Numbered from the stretch's first letter, positions 10,719-23,783 are shown. The stretch is DNA of 64,000 nucleotides from Pyrus communis (GCF_963583255.1 NC_084808.1:9881501-9945500), one strand, 5' to 3'. Notes: generated by a model not told the origin, from the letters alone. Made by a program: numbers and translations.

Positions 10719-13376
10719 TGATGGGAGCATATTCATGCGACTTAAATAGCTTGTTCTCGTGCATTTACGTTATGTTTCTTTAGTTATTTTAGTACTTTAA
10801 GCTATTTTCGTGTGTTTGTAGGTCCAAAGGGCTAAAGGAGCAAAAAGATGCATTTTGGAGACTTTTGGAGACTTTTGGGCTAAGGACGGATAGCTTATGC
10901 TTGAAGCCAAAGTGTTGGACGAAATTGAAGACCTAATTAAAGACCAAAGTGTTGGAACCTTGTTCCCTTTAGTTTTAGGACATTTAAACCTTTCCTTTAT
11001 CCTTAGCCGTGCATAACATTCCAACATTCCACACTATCACATATCATACACCACATATCACTTATCACATATCATTCACCACTTATCATATCATACACTC
11101 AATCACTTATCACATATCACTTATCACACACCACATATCACTTATCACTTATCACATATCACTTACCACTTATCATTCACCACATATCATTCACCACTTA
11201 TCATATCATACATTCATTTATCACTTATCATAATCATTCACTTATCACTTAACATATCATACACTTATCACTTATCACTCATAATCATCTACACATTTCA
11301 ACCATTTAAACACATGTACTTCACCTACAACATCCACCTACTTCACCTACAACATCCACCTACTTCACCTACAACCTCCACTTACTTCACCAACCTCACA
11401 CACTTACTTCACCTACAAATGACATAGCCATATGTTCCCTCCACTACTCCTATAAATACCCTTGCATTCATTCATTCAAAACCATCTCATTTCATACACA
11501 ACACACCACAAACACTTCCATTCCTTCTCTTTGCCGTGAGTTCCCTTGTAATCCAAACACCATTTTTCCATTTCCCTATTAATCCAAACACCACTCCCCA
11601 AACCATTCACACCATCAAACTATCCTTAGACCTTGTGCTACAACAACGAGGAAGAGAAGAGTGCCTAAACGTTCATACAATTCAAGTTTGAGTTGTTGGA
11701 ATGTTTAGGTGTTTCTTTGATTTCAATGTTTAAATTCAATTCTCTTTGTTTGTACGTATGAGGAATGGAAGAGAAGAGTGCCTAAACGTTCATACAATTC
11801 AAGTTTGAGTTGTTGGAATGTTTAGGTATTTCTTTGATTTCAAAGTTATAATAAACTAAACCCCCCTTGGCTAGGGGGGATTCGAAATAAATGTTTATGC
11901 TTGCATTTTGATTTGATTACTTCTAATTACGTTTCATAAGTTGTGGATTCAATTTGTTTAACCGTTTGATTGATAACTTATTTATGAATGTTTATTAAGA
12001 ATGCGCGCTTAATTTTCATGCATCAATATGACGCTAGAATATAAGTGAGTTTCACCTAATAGTTACGAACTTATATTCACAAGTAGTGGAGGTTGCTTAT
12101 AAACAATCGCGTTAAATAAATTCTTGGCATAAGTTTCATGCGTATTCCATAGTAACGAATGCCTCGTCAACACTTAAAGTTTTCATGATGCTTAATGATC
12201 TTTGATTGTATCTTTATTGTGCTTTTCACGTAAAGGACTTTTGGAGAATGTTGTGAATTGCGTTGCGCTAACCCATCCAATTCATTAACTTAAGGAAAAC
12301 TTGACGGTTAATTTAAGCGGACCTAATTGACCCGGGGCGTTGAGAATTAATGATTTGTTGAAATGCAATTGGAAATCGTTTTATTATGCAAGTATAACAT
12401 ATGTGGAGATGAACCCCGTAGCTAACTTTCCATCCATTCAATTCCATCCATTTGTTCTTTCTTTTCTTGTTTCTGTTTTCATGTTTAATTTAACTTGTTA
12501 TTCAATTATGTTAAACATGTGAAACTAATTTCTTTTTAGTTAGAGGCGATTTTGAAGCCATGGACATATGTTGGTTATGATTTGATTTACTCCAGTTATG
12601 AATTCATGAACTTTAGATGTGGGTTACTTTTCTGTTTTGATTAAGAACTTGTTTATGTATGTGGGTTGAGGGTCGACACTTAATTTGCATGCCTAAGACT
12701 TGATGCTAGGATATAAGGGAATTTCACCTAATCGTTATGAACTTATATTCATGAGTAGTAAAAATCGCTAGTCACGATTGTGTTTAGTAAACCCTAGGCT
12801 GGATTAACATGCGTATTCCATAGTTATGAATGCCTAGTCAATGTTTATGATTTCCGTTGAACTTAATGATCTTTGTTGAATGTCTCTATCATGCGTATTC
12901 CATGTGAGAGACTTTGATTAGGAATAATTTGGTTGTAATGCGTATCCCATTCAATCCAATGAATCTAGGGAAATCTGAAGGTTAATTTAAGCGGACCTAA
13001 TTAACTTGGAGCATTGTCATTCATCGTTTGTTGAAGTCATAACTGGGAGTCAAATTATATGCTTATGTTCATGTGTGGATAAGGAACCCTCTAACTAGTT
13101 TTTCTTCATGCCATTCCATCAATTTCATATTTACATTCTGTCTAGTTTATTTAACTTGTTTCGTTATTTCAATTTTCGTATAAACTTAAATCCCCCTTTA
13201 CTTTAATGTCAATTTAGTTAGAAATACATTTATTTTGTGTTTTTACGTTTTTTTGAGTCAAATCCAAGTGATTAACAATCCCTCCTAATCCCCGGTCCAG
13301 AACGATCCCTACTTATACATATACTACAATTTGACGAAAAGAGGGTTTAATTTGTGTGCGTATAAATCACGCATCA
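10719..13376 (+). repeat. 3' LTR of Athila-like element
   Basis: The LTR is 2658 bp, starts TGATGGGAGC and ends CGCATCA, and is followed immediately by the GTTCT duplication at 13377. It is nearly identical to 4041-6693. Confidence 0.92.
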
Positions 13377-13381
13377 GTTCT

Positions 13382-13690
13382 CATTATACATACTTATCAA
13401 AGTATCTATTATACAAAGTCTGTTTATAATATATGAGTTGTATTTTAAATTGTGTGCTTAAATAGTGATAGTTTATACTTTGAATAGGAACTCACGAGAT
13501 GGACCAAGATACTTGATTAGTTTGGTAGTTACGTGGACTTATGTTGTAGCTTTGGAACCAGGTAGGGGTTGCTTGGGAAACTTCATAACAATTTGTCTGT
13601 ATATTCTGATTATTATATGTTAATTTATTGATATTGATCCGCTTGGTTGGATATAAAATGATTGCTTATGACTTATTGGATGTATTGACA
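13382..13690 (+). repeat. Continuation of the interrupted old LTR
   Basis: This sequence joins to 4040 once the Athila-like element and one GTTCT copy are removed. It is AT-rich and non-coding, and includes a segment GGAACTCACGAGATGGACC that looks like the late part of a gypsy LTR. Assignment is tentative. Confidence 0.3.
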
Positions 13691-14600
13691 GATTTGATTT
13701 TCAATCCCTTAGTTTTAGAGTGGCTCTTCTGTAGGTTCTTGAGGGTATCATTCAACCCCCTAAACATCTTCTTAACAGGGTCCATGAATGTAGTCAAGGG
13801 CCTCTTTCTTCGGCATAAGGTCTGAGTAGGGATTCCTGCAGAGGTGGCATCAGCCTCAACAATGGCACGAGTGCCTAAATCGGGTCGGGTTGGTCGTGTT
13901 GATCTACCATGTATCTTAGTAGAGTGATTAGTAGGGGAATATGAGTTGAAATCTCAGTGAAAGCGTCATATATTAGAATGATTTGTACACATGTGATTCC
14001 TGTAGCCAGAGTGAGTCTACAAGAACAAGGACAAAAAAATGGTACCCGGGGGAGGGGCGGGTGGTTTCGGCATAGGTTATCCAATGATCAAGTTAGTATC
14101 TGAGAGAGAAGATGAGCAGAATGCTTTGAGTGGAAAATAAGTGTCTCTTACATTGTGAGAAGTAGAGGTGCCTATTTATAGGCATTCACAATATATCTCC
14201 AGAACACTCTGCCAACTGTTTGAAGTGTCAGAGTAGTTGGAGTTAGATCCATGGCTTAGAGAAGTCAGACCATGTGCATCATGGCCTGATGCTACAGTCC
14301 CCCATCAGATCAGTAGTTGGGGTTGGCAGTTGAGACTTGACTGAACCTCATGAGACATGAGTGGATAGTGGTTGAACATAACGTGGAGAACTGACGTGGA
14401 ATGGCAAACTGGAACCTCATCTATCAAAAGTCTGATGTATATTTGTCCTATTCGTAACAAACTCGACCGCATCAATTCCCTGCGCAGCCGTCCCAACATC
14501 ATTTCCCTCAACTTTCCTAAATAGTGGGGTAGTGGACAACATACTCTCATAAGGACTCTGATTATTGGGTATAGACCCTATGTGGTGGTAGACCACATAC
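13691..14600 (-). mobile_element. Antisense LTR-retrotransposon fragment
   Basis: Read on the minus strand, this segment contains a TATA box (TATAAATA, complement of 14173-14180), a leader, and then C-rich sequence leading into a frame with GTRAIVEADATSAGI, followed by a Lys/Arg-rich stretch. The layout resembles the end of an LTR followed by the start of a gag gene. No LTR ends or primer site could be placed with certainty. It is probably an old truncated gypsy fragment. Confidence 0.4.
14173..14180 (-). promoter_or_regulatory. TATA box in antisense LTR fragment
   Basis: TATTTATA on the plus strand reads TATAAATA on the minus strand, inside GCCTATAAATAGGC. It probably marks the promoter of the old minus-strand LTR. 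Confidence 0.4.
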
Positions 14601-14925
14601 TTCCATTAAGACTTTGGTCAATGGGTTTGTTTAGGACCCCTTTCAATAACCACCCTGAGTCGACGGATCCGTGCAATTAGATTGTCGTTATATGGCTCGA
14701 GTAGCTCTACTTATTAGACGAGGATATTAATAGGATCCATATTAAGGTGAAGACCCAACGACCATATGAATCACTATTGTGGAGAGGTGAAAAATATGAT
14801 CTCACATTTATATTTACACACATGTAGTGTGTGGCTTCATCTAGTGTCAAAATAAGAAAATTGATATAATCAAAATAAGAAGATTGATATAAACAAATGC
14901 TAGTTAAAAATTAAATGATACAGTC
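14601..14925. other. No feature recognised
   Basis: AT-rich sequence without a convincing reading frame, repeat unit or RNA gene. Confidence 0.4.
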
Positions 14926-15093
14926 TTTTTGAACAAACGACCTTATCTACATAAAAAGGAGTGGTGAATGGGCTAAGCCTTATAATAAGTAACCAATAAT
15001 GTGGTTCAAATTTGCCCTTAGCAAGAATCAAACTTAAGACATCTCACTTACAAATAAAAATAATTACCACTAAACTGTAGTACTAAGTGACTT
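14926..15093 (-). mobile_element. tRNA-derived SINE (Au-like), minus strand
   Basis: Read on the minus strand it begins with a tRNA-like head containing an A-box-like TTTAGTGGTA, then a B-box-like segment (complement of CAAGAATCAAACTTAAGAC), then TTTGAACCACATTATTG and GGCTTAGCCCA, and ends in an A-run (plus-strand TTTTT at 14926). A second, shorter copy is at 34326-34481. Order and wording fit the Au family of plant SINEs as I remember it. Target-site duplications are not clear. Confidence 0.6.
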
Positions 15094-15933
15094 AAATAAT
15101 AGTCTTTGCATACTTCAAAACAGTAAAATGTGTGTGGAGGCAAGCTACATGCAACTTTCAAATCATTATTGAAGTTATCTACATGATTTTTATTACGATT
15201 TGTTTGGAAATAAAAAATCTGATATTGAATGATACATATTTTTAGAAATAAAAAATATGATATTACATTCAATATAACAACATTAATTAATTCATGGCGT
15301 GTTTACCAAACGTGAGAGGCGTATGGGGAAATGGAATTACACTCATTTGGAAGGATTCTGACGTTTACTAACACATAGGGAATAAAAAAAAGTGTGGGGG
15401 TCCACCTAAAATCTGGAATCGAATTCCGGAATTACCGCGATGGAGCTAGTATTTGGATTTCGGGGAGAAGCCTCCATCCATAATCAAATGTTTCTTTCCA
15501 AAATACCCTTCTGTCTTGTGGTTGTCCTCCACTATCCTTTCCAGCAGCCCTATGTAGCAGCTCTCTGTTATCTTTCACAATCCTTTCATTGAGTCCAACC
15601 TCAACAAGAAGTTACAAGGCCTCAATTCGTCCATTTTGCCTAACCTAATCTCCAATCGTTTCGAACTAGCTTTGTAATTGATCTGCGCTAGACCATGATT
15701 TGCCGACGAGACCGCTCTGCGCTGGACCATGACTAGCCGATCTATGGGCGGTGGATATGGGGTAAGTGGGGTGGAGGGCAAGGAAAGGCGGGGATGGTGG
15801 AGGGCTATTGTGGTTGGGAAAAGGATGAGAGGGGCGTTGTGGGGAAGACAAATAATGGGTTTTTGGTGGTAGGGAAGACAGCAAATGGAAATATGTTAAA
15901 TAACCATCTTCTAACAAAAAGAAACCTTTTTAA
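15094..15933. other. Left arm of a possible TIR element split by the MULE
   Basis: No gene. GGCGTGTTTACC at about 15297 is matched in inverted orientation by GTAAACGCGTCC ending near 24349, beyond the MULE. Both arms carry similar ATTCCxATT-rich subterminal sequence. I infer an older Harbinger-like MITE into which the MULE inserted. The expected 3 bp TSD is not clean, so this is weak. Confidence 0.3.
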
Positions 15934-15942
15934 TTATTTTTA

Positions 15943-16179
15943 GGGTAAAGTACAAAAAACTATCTCAACTATTGGCTTCTCGACACTTTCATTCCTCATC
16001 TTTTAAAATTGACAATGTCATACCTCATCTTTAGAATTTGGTCCAATGTTATACCTCTGTTAGCTTGTCTGTGAATTGGTCTGTTAAATGCTAAGATGGC
16101 ATGACCTGGGGCCCAGTTCCTTGCCTAGATGGATTCCACATGGCACCACACCCAATGTTTTCCCGCGAAATGTCATCCA
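15943..16179 (+). repeat. Left TIR of the MULE
   Basis: Pairs with 23784-24020 in inverted orientation. Identity is roughly 85-90 percent by eye, with several transitions, so the element is not very young. Confidence 0.9.
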
Positions 16180-16626
16180 GCTAGATTCCCAATACACGTG
16201 GCTTTCTCACAAGACGACACATGGATATTCCATTAAAATTTAAATTTAAATTTAAAAAATTTTAAAAAGTAAGGGAACATTGTAAAGTGTGCCTATTGAA
16301 TTGGTTTCCCTCCCCCCGGTTCCCAAATCTTGTCGATCTAATTCCCCATTCCTATTTCCAGAATATCAAGAACCCTAACCCTAGTTCTTGCGGCTCCAAA
16401 TCTCGATCAGAAATTCAACGAAAAACCCAAATCATCTTGTCTACTCGCTTCCCTGACTTTGTTGGTGTTGGAAAGGGCTTTCATCTGGGTTCCATTGGCT
16501 TCGAAGGAAAATCGAAGGATTCGCCATGGGGTGGTACGTGCGCGAAGATCCCGACGAAACGACTCCTACCTATTGTAAGTTTTTTGTGCTTTTGATGATT
16601 CTAAATGTATAGTGGACTTATTTTTT

Positions 16627-16940
16627 GTTTATTCTTGTTTGAAAATGTGGGTTCATGCTTTGTGAATTCAAAATGGTACCTAAGGTGTTGGAATGGGTTG
16701 AATGTGGGTTTTGTTTATTCTTCTAGCATTGTTTATTCTTGTTTGAAAAGGTGGATTTATGCTTTGTTAATTTGAAATGGTTCCTACGGTGTTGGAATGG
16801 GTTGAATGTGGGTTTTGTTTATTCTTTTAGCATTGTTTATTCTTGTTTGAAAATGTGGTTTATGCTTTCTTAATTCGAAATGGTTACTGAGTTGTTGGAT
16901 AATGGGTTGGTTGCTTTGTTGCTTTGTTTATTGTTGTGAA
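16627..16940 (+). repeat. Tandem repeat, period about 104 bp, in MULE leader
   Basis: GTTTATTCTTGTTTGAAAA recurs at 16627, 16731 and 16834, with surrounding sequence (ATGGTxCCTAxGGTGTTGGAATGGG) repeated too. It lies between the TIR and the first transposase exon, so it is probably leader or intron sequence. Confidence 0.75.
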
Positions 16941-17265
16941 GATAAGGTGGTTGGATAGTGGGTTTGTTGCTTTGTTTATTCTTGTGAAGATAAGGTGGTT
17001 TGTTGTGGTTTGTTGCTTGGTTTGTTGTTGTTGAGAAATGGTTAATGTGCATTGCCTATTTGCATATAGCTGTGGTTTGTTGCAATTGCATATAGTTGCA
17101 TATAAAATGTTGTGCATTGATTTTTGTTGTTGGCTTTTAAAATGCAATTAGTTGCATATAGAATGTTGTGCATTAATTGCATATAGAATGATTTGTTAGG
17201 TTAAAATGCAATTGCTTATGTTTGTTGTTGGCTTTTAATTAGGGTTTGTTTTTGTGAATTTCAGT

Positions 17266-20196
17266 TTTTCCAGAACTATTCTTTATTGAATTGCATCATG
17301 GTAGGGAGATAAGTTATGACATGTACGTTGGGGGAAAAGTGACATATATAGATAACTGTGATAAAGACCTCATGTCATTGCCGGTGATAGATGATATGGT
17401 GGAGGCAGTTGGATACATTGAGCGGTTCATGAACTATTATTTCAAGATTCCCGACATGGACTTTTCCAATGGTTTGAAGCAGATTCAAAGTGATTCCAAT
17501 GTTCAGTCCATGTGCAATTTTGTTCCAAAAGATAAAGTGATTGAGATGTACATCGAAGAATTGACGACAGAAGAAGTCGTAACCCAAGAGCAATAGTTTC
17601 TGAAGTCCATGGAAGTGACAGGCCCAAGTAAAGTGGTTATTGAAGAGATAACTAGTTCAGAAGAGGATGTTGGGCCAACAACACTTAAACCAATAAGATC
17701 TAAGGGCTTACTAGCTATTGAAGGGCTAGAAGTGGATGATTGTTGCACATCTCAAGTAGTGTAAACATGTGTAACTGAGGTAGGAGAGATAAATGTTGAA
17801 GAAGGGAATGGTCAGAAAAAGAAAAATTGTGAAGGGCCAAAGAAGAGTAAGGGGAAATTTGTGGCTGAGGTAGGTGAAGGGGATGTAGGCGAAGGGGATA
17901 CTGAAGTATTCTTTGATATACCTATTAGTTTGGAGGGGAATGTTGAAGAAGAGAATGAAGAAGCTACTGAAGAAGATGATAGTGACTTTGAAGAGAGTGA
18001 ATATGGGAATGATGCTGATAACCCAATGTTTTCCAAGTTTGATGAAAAGGATTCTAAGCAAAGAAGTGCAAGGCAATCTGAGCAAAGCCGGGAAAGAGAA
18101 GAAGAGCAAAGGGAAGAAGAATTTGATACAGCAAATGTGGAACAAAATGTGGTTGAGATCCAGACTATAACTCTGATGCTCTTGAAAGTGTACACTCTTC
18201 GGATGATGAAGGAGGCAAAAAACATGAGCGATTTCCAGAGTTCAATGAGAAAACTGATATGAAGAATCCCACTCTTACACTCGGGCTTGTTTTCAGGAAT
18301 CATGTCCAATTCAAGCGAGGTGTCATCATGTACTCCCTAGTGAATGGATATGGAGAAATCCATTTTCCTAGGAATGAGAAATTGAAAGTCGTAGCAAAGT
18401 GTGCAAAAGGGTGCCCTTGGAAGTGTTGTGCTGGAAAAATGTATGGTTCGAACAGCACACAGATCAATACCATACTTGATGAACACACATATGGGAGAAC
18501 TTGGGCAAACAAGAACACAAAGTCCCCTTTGCTGACTGATTTGTACATGGACAGGATAAAACTGAATCCCACATGGTCTGTGGATTCTTTTTTGGCAATT
18601 GTCAAATCAGAGTGGAATCACGGTTGTACAAAGAGGAAGGCTTACATGGCTTTAGATAAGGCTTTAAAGATCATTGAGGGAAAACATGCAGAGCAGTACA
18701 CAAAGTTGTGGGACTTTGCTGAGGAAGTGAAGAAGACTAACCCTGGAAGCACAGTGAAGGTGAAGTTGGATAGAGGGAGGTTCCAAAGGATATATGTGTG
18801 CTTGGGGGCTTGTAAAAAGGGGTTTAAGTCAGGGTGCAGACCATTGATAGGATTAGATGGGTGTCATTTAAAGAGTGTATATGGAGGTCAACTACTTTGT
18901 GTTGTTGGCATTGACCCAAATGATGAAACATGGGTTATAGCGTATGCAGTTGTAGAAATGGAGAATAAGTCCAGTTGGATTTGGTTCTTAGAGTTATTAG
19001 CCGTTGATGTTGGGATTGTCAATCAAAGGGGATGGACATTTATCAGTGATCAGCAAAAGGGGTTAATTCCAACCTTTAAAAAAGTCCTCCCTAATTCCCA
19101 CCACATATTTTGTATGAGACATCTGCATACCGACTTCAGAAATCTGTTCAAAGGGAAAACATTGAAGGATGCTTTGTGGTCAGTAGCCAGAACAACAACA
19201 GTTCCTTACTTCAAAAAAGCAATGGAGAATCTGAAGAAGCTCGATGAAAAGCTCTACGATTGGTTGGTGAAGTTGCCTGCACATCATTGGAGCAAGTCCC
19301 ATTTTGAAACACATCTCAAGTGTGACATGTTGCTGAACAATCTCTGTGACAGTTTCAATGCTGTCATACTTATACCGAGACAACAACCTATTATCACCAT
19401 GTTGCTCTTTATTCATACACTCTTGATGAAGAGAATTCAGATGAGAAGGGATATAATGGCGAACAAAGTTGGAGATCTCTGTCCTAAAATCAAGAAAAAG
19501 TTGGAGGAAGCCAAAATTGAGAGTGGCAGGTGCATTGCACAATGGTCAGGGGGCTCTAAATTTCAAGTTGATGCTGGAGGGGGGGAGCAATATGTGGTTG
19601 ACTTGGTTGAGAAGACCCGTTTTTGCAGAAAATATGCCTTGACAGGAATCCCATGCAACCATGCAATATCGGCCATAAATTTCAAGAAGGAAAAACCGGA
19701 GGACTATGTCAATGCTTATTATTCGAAGGCGCGGTACTTAGAGTTGTATTCTTATTTAGTAATGCCAATGAGTGAGATGTCTATGTAGGAGGAAACTGAT
19801 AAACCACCAACATTGCCTCCAACATATACAAGGCAACTTGGAAGGCCGAGGAAGAAGAGAAATAAGGAAGCTGCTGAGAGGGACAATGAAGGTGAACAAA
19901 CTCCCACAAACCCAACCAATAATCCTCGAGGTCTTCCTCAACCACTTAAGCTAGGAAGGCAAGGCCAAGGCACTTTGAAATGTACCATATGCAAAAAGGA
20001 AGGTCATAATGCAAGAACCCATCATAGACATCTTCCTCCAAGGGACAAACAGGTAACATTTTCTACTTTATATGATTTTTTAAATCCCTTAACATCATAT
20101 TACACTCTTAATCCTTTTAACATCATTTTCTACTTTGTAGGCATCCACATCTGCTCAAGGACAAACTGCACCTAAAAAGAGGATAAGGAAAACAAA
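17266..20196 (+). pseudogene. MURA-type MULE transposase, inactivated
   Basis: The reading frame after a splice-like TTTCAG at 17265 starts with a PB1-like N-terminus (FFIELHHGREISYDMYVGG) typical of plant MULE proteins. An acidic linker follows. The core (18259-19788) contains the MuDR N-terminal zinc-ribbon-like segment (CAKGCPWKC), then the DDE transposase with GLDGCHLK and FISDQQKGL as the two Asp motifs and CMRHLHTDF. A SWIM motif (GIPCNHAISAI), an AT-hook (GRPRKKR) and a zinc knuckle (CTICKKEGHN) complete the order. Breaks: in-frame stops at 17594 and 17762, a frame change near 18260, and a stop at 19786 before the AT-hook. The first Cys of the SWIM CxC is Arg (KTRFCRKY), and the knuckle lacks its last Cys. 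The 20141-20196 stretch looks like a small further exon. It cannot encode an active transposase as it stands. Confidence 0.88.
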
Positions 20197-20257
20197 GGTA
20201 AAAACTTAACCATTTCCTTAGTTGTAATACATTTGGATTTAGTTAAAAAGCTTGCTT

Positions 20258-23225
20258 TGTCACGCCCCGATCCCGACATACGTCCAGGATCGACACGTGA
20301 TGTCACTCAAAACTCGTATATCTCACATACCCCGTCTCAGAAATATGGCAAATCACAATTCGAGAATCAAATCGCAAAGAAATTTTTCGTTTACCTTATG
20401 ACTGCATCTAACCTCCTCGTTAGACTGCTTACGTACCCTCAAATAAAGATCAAGCCATTCGTAGTTCATTAACACAAAATCAGACGTTTATTCCACTAAG
20501 TTCAAAAAGAAAACATAGCATTCCTCAATCATTTATTATAACATGATAACATGTAGTTCCTGGACTCAGGCTACATAAGCAACCCTTATGAAAACATGAT
20601 TTCTCTCCCATCCAACATATAAATCATTATGTCTCATCATGATATCGCAATTCACAACATACATCATATTTAAGAACCGACGAAACACAAACCATTCTCT
20701 AACCGCACTAATTAATTAATTTCAATCTTTCCCATATCTTCTAAATTCAGACCTTATGAAATCAAAATCGAATCATGAAGACTCCCGAAGGAATCACTCA
20801 GACGTCCAACATATTTTATAACTCAATTCAAACTCAATGAAACCCAAGGTGGATACGATCCCGGACCGTCACTCAATGGAATCGGGGAGTAGAAGGGATT
20901 CCGGACCATCTCCTAACGGAATCCGAGTGGATACGATTCCGGACCATCACTCAACGGAATCGCGGAGTAGGAGGGATTCCAGACCATCTCTCAACGGAAT
21001 CCAAGTGGATACGATTCCGGACCATCACTCAACGGAATCGCGGAGGGCCAACAACCATATATACAATGGCTCAAAGAAATGAGACAAGCACAAGTTACTT
21101 AATTTACAAAAGTTCAACCAAGGGAAATAAGGCACAAATACTAAATTTAGAATGAATTAACGAAATGGGAGATAAAACCATATCGAAGCAACAAATCCCC
21201 ATCACCACGGGTTAACGGTCTACCACTAGTCCTCACATTTCATTACAACATGCCAAGCAAACCAATCAAACCATATTTCAATATATACATGTCAAACCTC
21301 ATTTCATAAACTTAAATCAGTATTGGAAATAACAATTCAATAGAAACATATTCATAAAACCAAATCATATCCACATAGGATGATAATTACGAAAATATAA
21401 TAATCACCAATATCACTTATATTAAAGTCACTCACAGAAATGATAAACCTATATCAAATCAAACCATCTACTATGTAACATTGCATAACTAGAAATAACC
21501 AAATGTTGTGCACGTAGTTTGTCTTCATAAATGGTAAAATGCCACCTATTGGTAATCACACATCTTGTTCCTTTGTGGAACAATATTTAACATGATATGA
21601 GTAATGATCCATCGGAGCTATCACTGAGATGTGAAACCATGCCAACTACACAACATTTTTTCTTAAACATAAATGTTTGGACTTCATTAATAGCAACTAG
21701 ATCATAAAAAAAATCCATATTATTTGTAGCACATTCCTGCATAGCAATTACAGGAAAGCAAGACAACCTTGGAAGGAGCATGAGAATAAAACTTGATCCC
21801 ACTTTTAATCCCACATGACTTGTAGAATAGCTAACTAACGTACCACCGTTGAAGGCATCCGGAAAACATAATCAAGACCAATATACATCTTTGAGGGTTG
21901 GAAATGTAGAAGTATAGTTAAACTAAAGCTGTAAGGGACTTTCCAGCATGCACTTATGTACTATTAGATTACCACATAACACAAGTATTTACAGCTCGGT
22001 GCAAAGAAAGTAGAGATGTTATTTGACGAGGTCTTGCTCGAAGGAGATAATATCAATAACCACTTCCCAATAGTGTAAAAGAGTTAATTCAATACTACCA
22101 TATGTGCATCGTCATGGTGCAAAGATTGCAGCTCATGTCTCACAAATTCTATAATCTACAGAGACATTGTGATCTGGTGACAACTAAATAGAGAGCACCT
22201 CCCTTGTTGCTTCACTAATCTCCCCATGACAGCACGATAATCAACCAAAGCATTTCATCCAAATGTATGTTCTTACAGTAAATTAATAATCATAATTCTG
22301 CAGATATATAGTATCTCAAGAAATACACTTTCCAATCTTTAATTATGGGAATTCTAGTTCTTTAATTCAAAAACCACCTCTCATCCATATTGAAGCATGC
22401 CAATTTGAAATAACAAAACTCATTGAAAAAAAATCAAAATAACAGAACCAAAGCAATCCAAATCCAATGACAAGAAACCAAAGTGGAAAACCTTATCCCA
22501 ATAATCTGAACTCGGAAAGCTAGAAACTATAGATACCATGCTGCTGAAGCTGGATCAAGAACTCGTTTGGTTTCTCCTTGAACCCAAAAACCCAAGGCTG
22601 AGACTTGATAAATGATGGGGGTATCACTATCACCTTATCAGTGAACAAAACAAAGCAAATCGAAAATGATAGTGGTTGGAGAAGTTGAGTTTAGGTAGGA
22701 AAATAGGAAGAGAGTAGAAGACCGCAGGCCCCCCTGCACTCGTCCACACCCTTCTCCGATTCGTCCCCCTTCTTTTCCCTCCTTGATTTGCAGCTCGTCT
22801 CCTTTCTCCCCTTTCTCCTTGGTCCCCTTTTCCCCTTAAGATGGCCGATCCTTTCATCCCAAAAAAGGGTTTGGGCCACTTCTACCAATAATTTCCACAA
22901 TCTATAGTTTCACAACTTCAAAAGTTCGTAACTATACCGTTATAATTCGGACTCGCAAACGGCTTTCTTCTATGCGCTCATGGCTTCGAGACCTATTTGA
23001 AAACGTTACTTGTGACCTCAAAAGGTCAACGAGTAAATAATAACTTTCCAAACTTCACTCTTTGTAACTAGTTTATTTGAAATCTAATTTCAAATAAACT
23101 AATATAAATTCTCGAAAAATAATATAAAATCTCAATAATACAAATACGTAGATTATAATAGTGAAATCAGGAAATGGGATTTCACATGCTTGGTCTCTAA
23201 ATGAACTTTGGATTTAGGCATCACA
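20258..23225 (-). repeat. Minus-strand LTR (probably solo) inside the MULE
   Basis: On the minus strand this 2.97 kb segment starts TGTGATGCC and ends TCGGGATCGGGGCGTGACA. That resembles the start and end of the gypsy LTR at 40637-43249 (ending GGGTCGGGATGTGTCA). No primer site, gag or pol accompanies it, so a solo LTR left by recombination is the simplest reading. The expected 5 bp TSD was not found (TGCTT versus ATCAG), so the exact ends remain uncertain. Transposase-like sequence is visible on the left; on the right only possible remnants. Confidence 0.55.
20849..21047 (-). repeat. 78 bp tandem repeat inside the LTR
   Basis: GTGGATACGATxCCGGACC starts at 20849, 20927 and 21005. Each unit is itself two related halves of about 39 bp (CGGACCATCxCTxAACGGAATC). 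Apparent open frames across it are repeat translations. Confidence 0.85.
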
Positions 23226-23783
23226 ATCAGTAGCTGAATCACCTAGAAGCACCAAGCAGAGAAAGACCAAGCAATCCACTAACTGAATCATCCAAAGGCA
23301 CCAAGCACAAAAATACCAACCAACCCAGCCACAACCATGTTTTTTGCACAGATGGTTGTTTTTTGTAAAGGAATTGTAAAGTTTGAACAGGTTTTATGCA
23401 TCCAATAGGTCTTTTGTGGATTGAATGGATGATGTAGCAGGTTTTATGAATTCAGTAGGTTTTTGTAATGTTGGTTGGAGATGCTAGATGAATTTTGTTA
23501 GTTTTTTGAACAGGTTTAACAATTTATGGATAAGTAAGCAGGTTTTATGCTTAATTTGGTCTATTTCATATTTTTCTTGCAAATGATGAGTAGTTTGTGC
23601 TTAAATACACTTGTTTTGCTGTTGTTGTGGTTATATCATTATTTTTGGGTGAGATTTTTCAAATTTGAGGTCAAGGATGATATAATATGTGCTTAAAATG
23701 GTATATCATAGGTTTTTTTTTTTTGACGAGAAAATTCAAAATTCAAATTACCAAAAAGAAAAAACCAAATATATTTTTTGACG
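23226..23783 (+). other. 3' part of the MULE
   Basis: No intact gene. Sequence just right of the LTR (from 23226) is rich in CCAAGCA and AAGACCAAGCAA words and may be the last transposase exon. The rest is T-rich non-coding sequence running to the right TIR. Confidence 0.4.

Larger units (their letters stand above)
4041..13376 (+). mobile_element. Non-autonomous Athila-like LTR retrotransposon
   Basis: A complete element of 9336 bp with LTRs at 4041-6693 and 10719-13376, starting TGAT and ending ATCA, flanked by the perfect 5 bp target-site duplication GTTCT (4036-4040 and 13377-13381). The primer binding site TGGCGCCGTTGCCGGGGA (6699-6716) matches the 3' end of plant tRNA-Asp, as in Athila/Tat-type gypsy elements. 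The polypurine tract before the 3' LTR is AAGTGTGGGGG. The internal 4025 bp keep only the first codons of a gag-like start near 6813 and no protease, reverse transcriptase or integrase, so it must be mobilised by a relative. The LTRs differ by a handful of substitutions and small indels, which points to recent insertion. Confidence 0.92.

Noticed and set aside
13875..14084. Minus-strand 69-codon frame with a Cys-rich start
   Set aside because: It falls in the leader of an old antisense LTR fragment and shows no domain.
17726..18309. Long minus-strand frames rich in Ser and Phe
   Set aside because: They are the antisense of the acidic linker of the MULE transposase.
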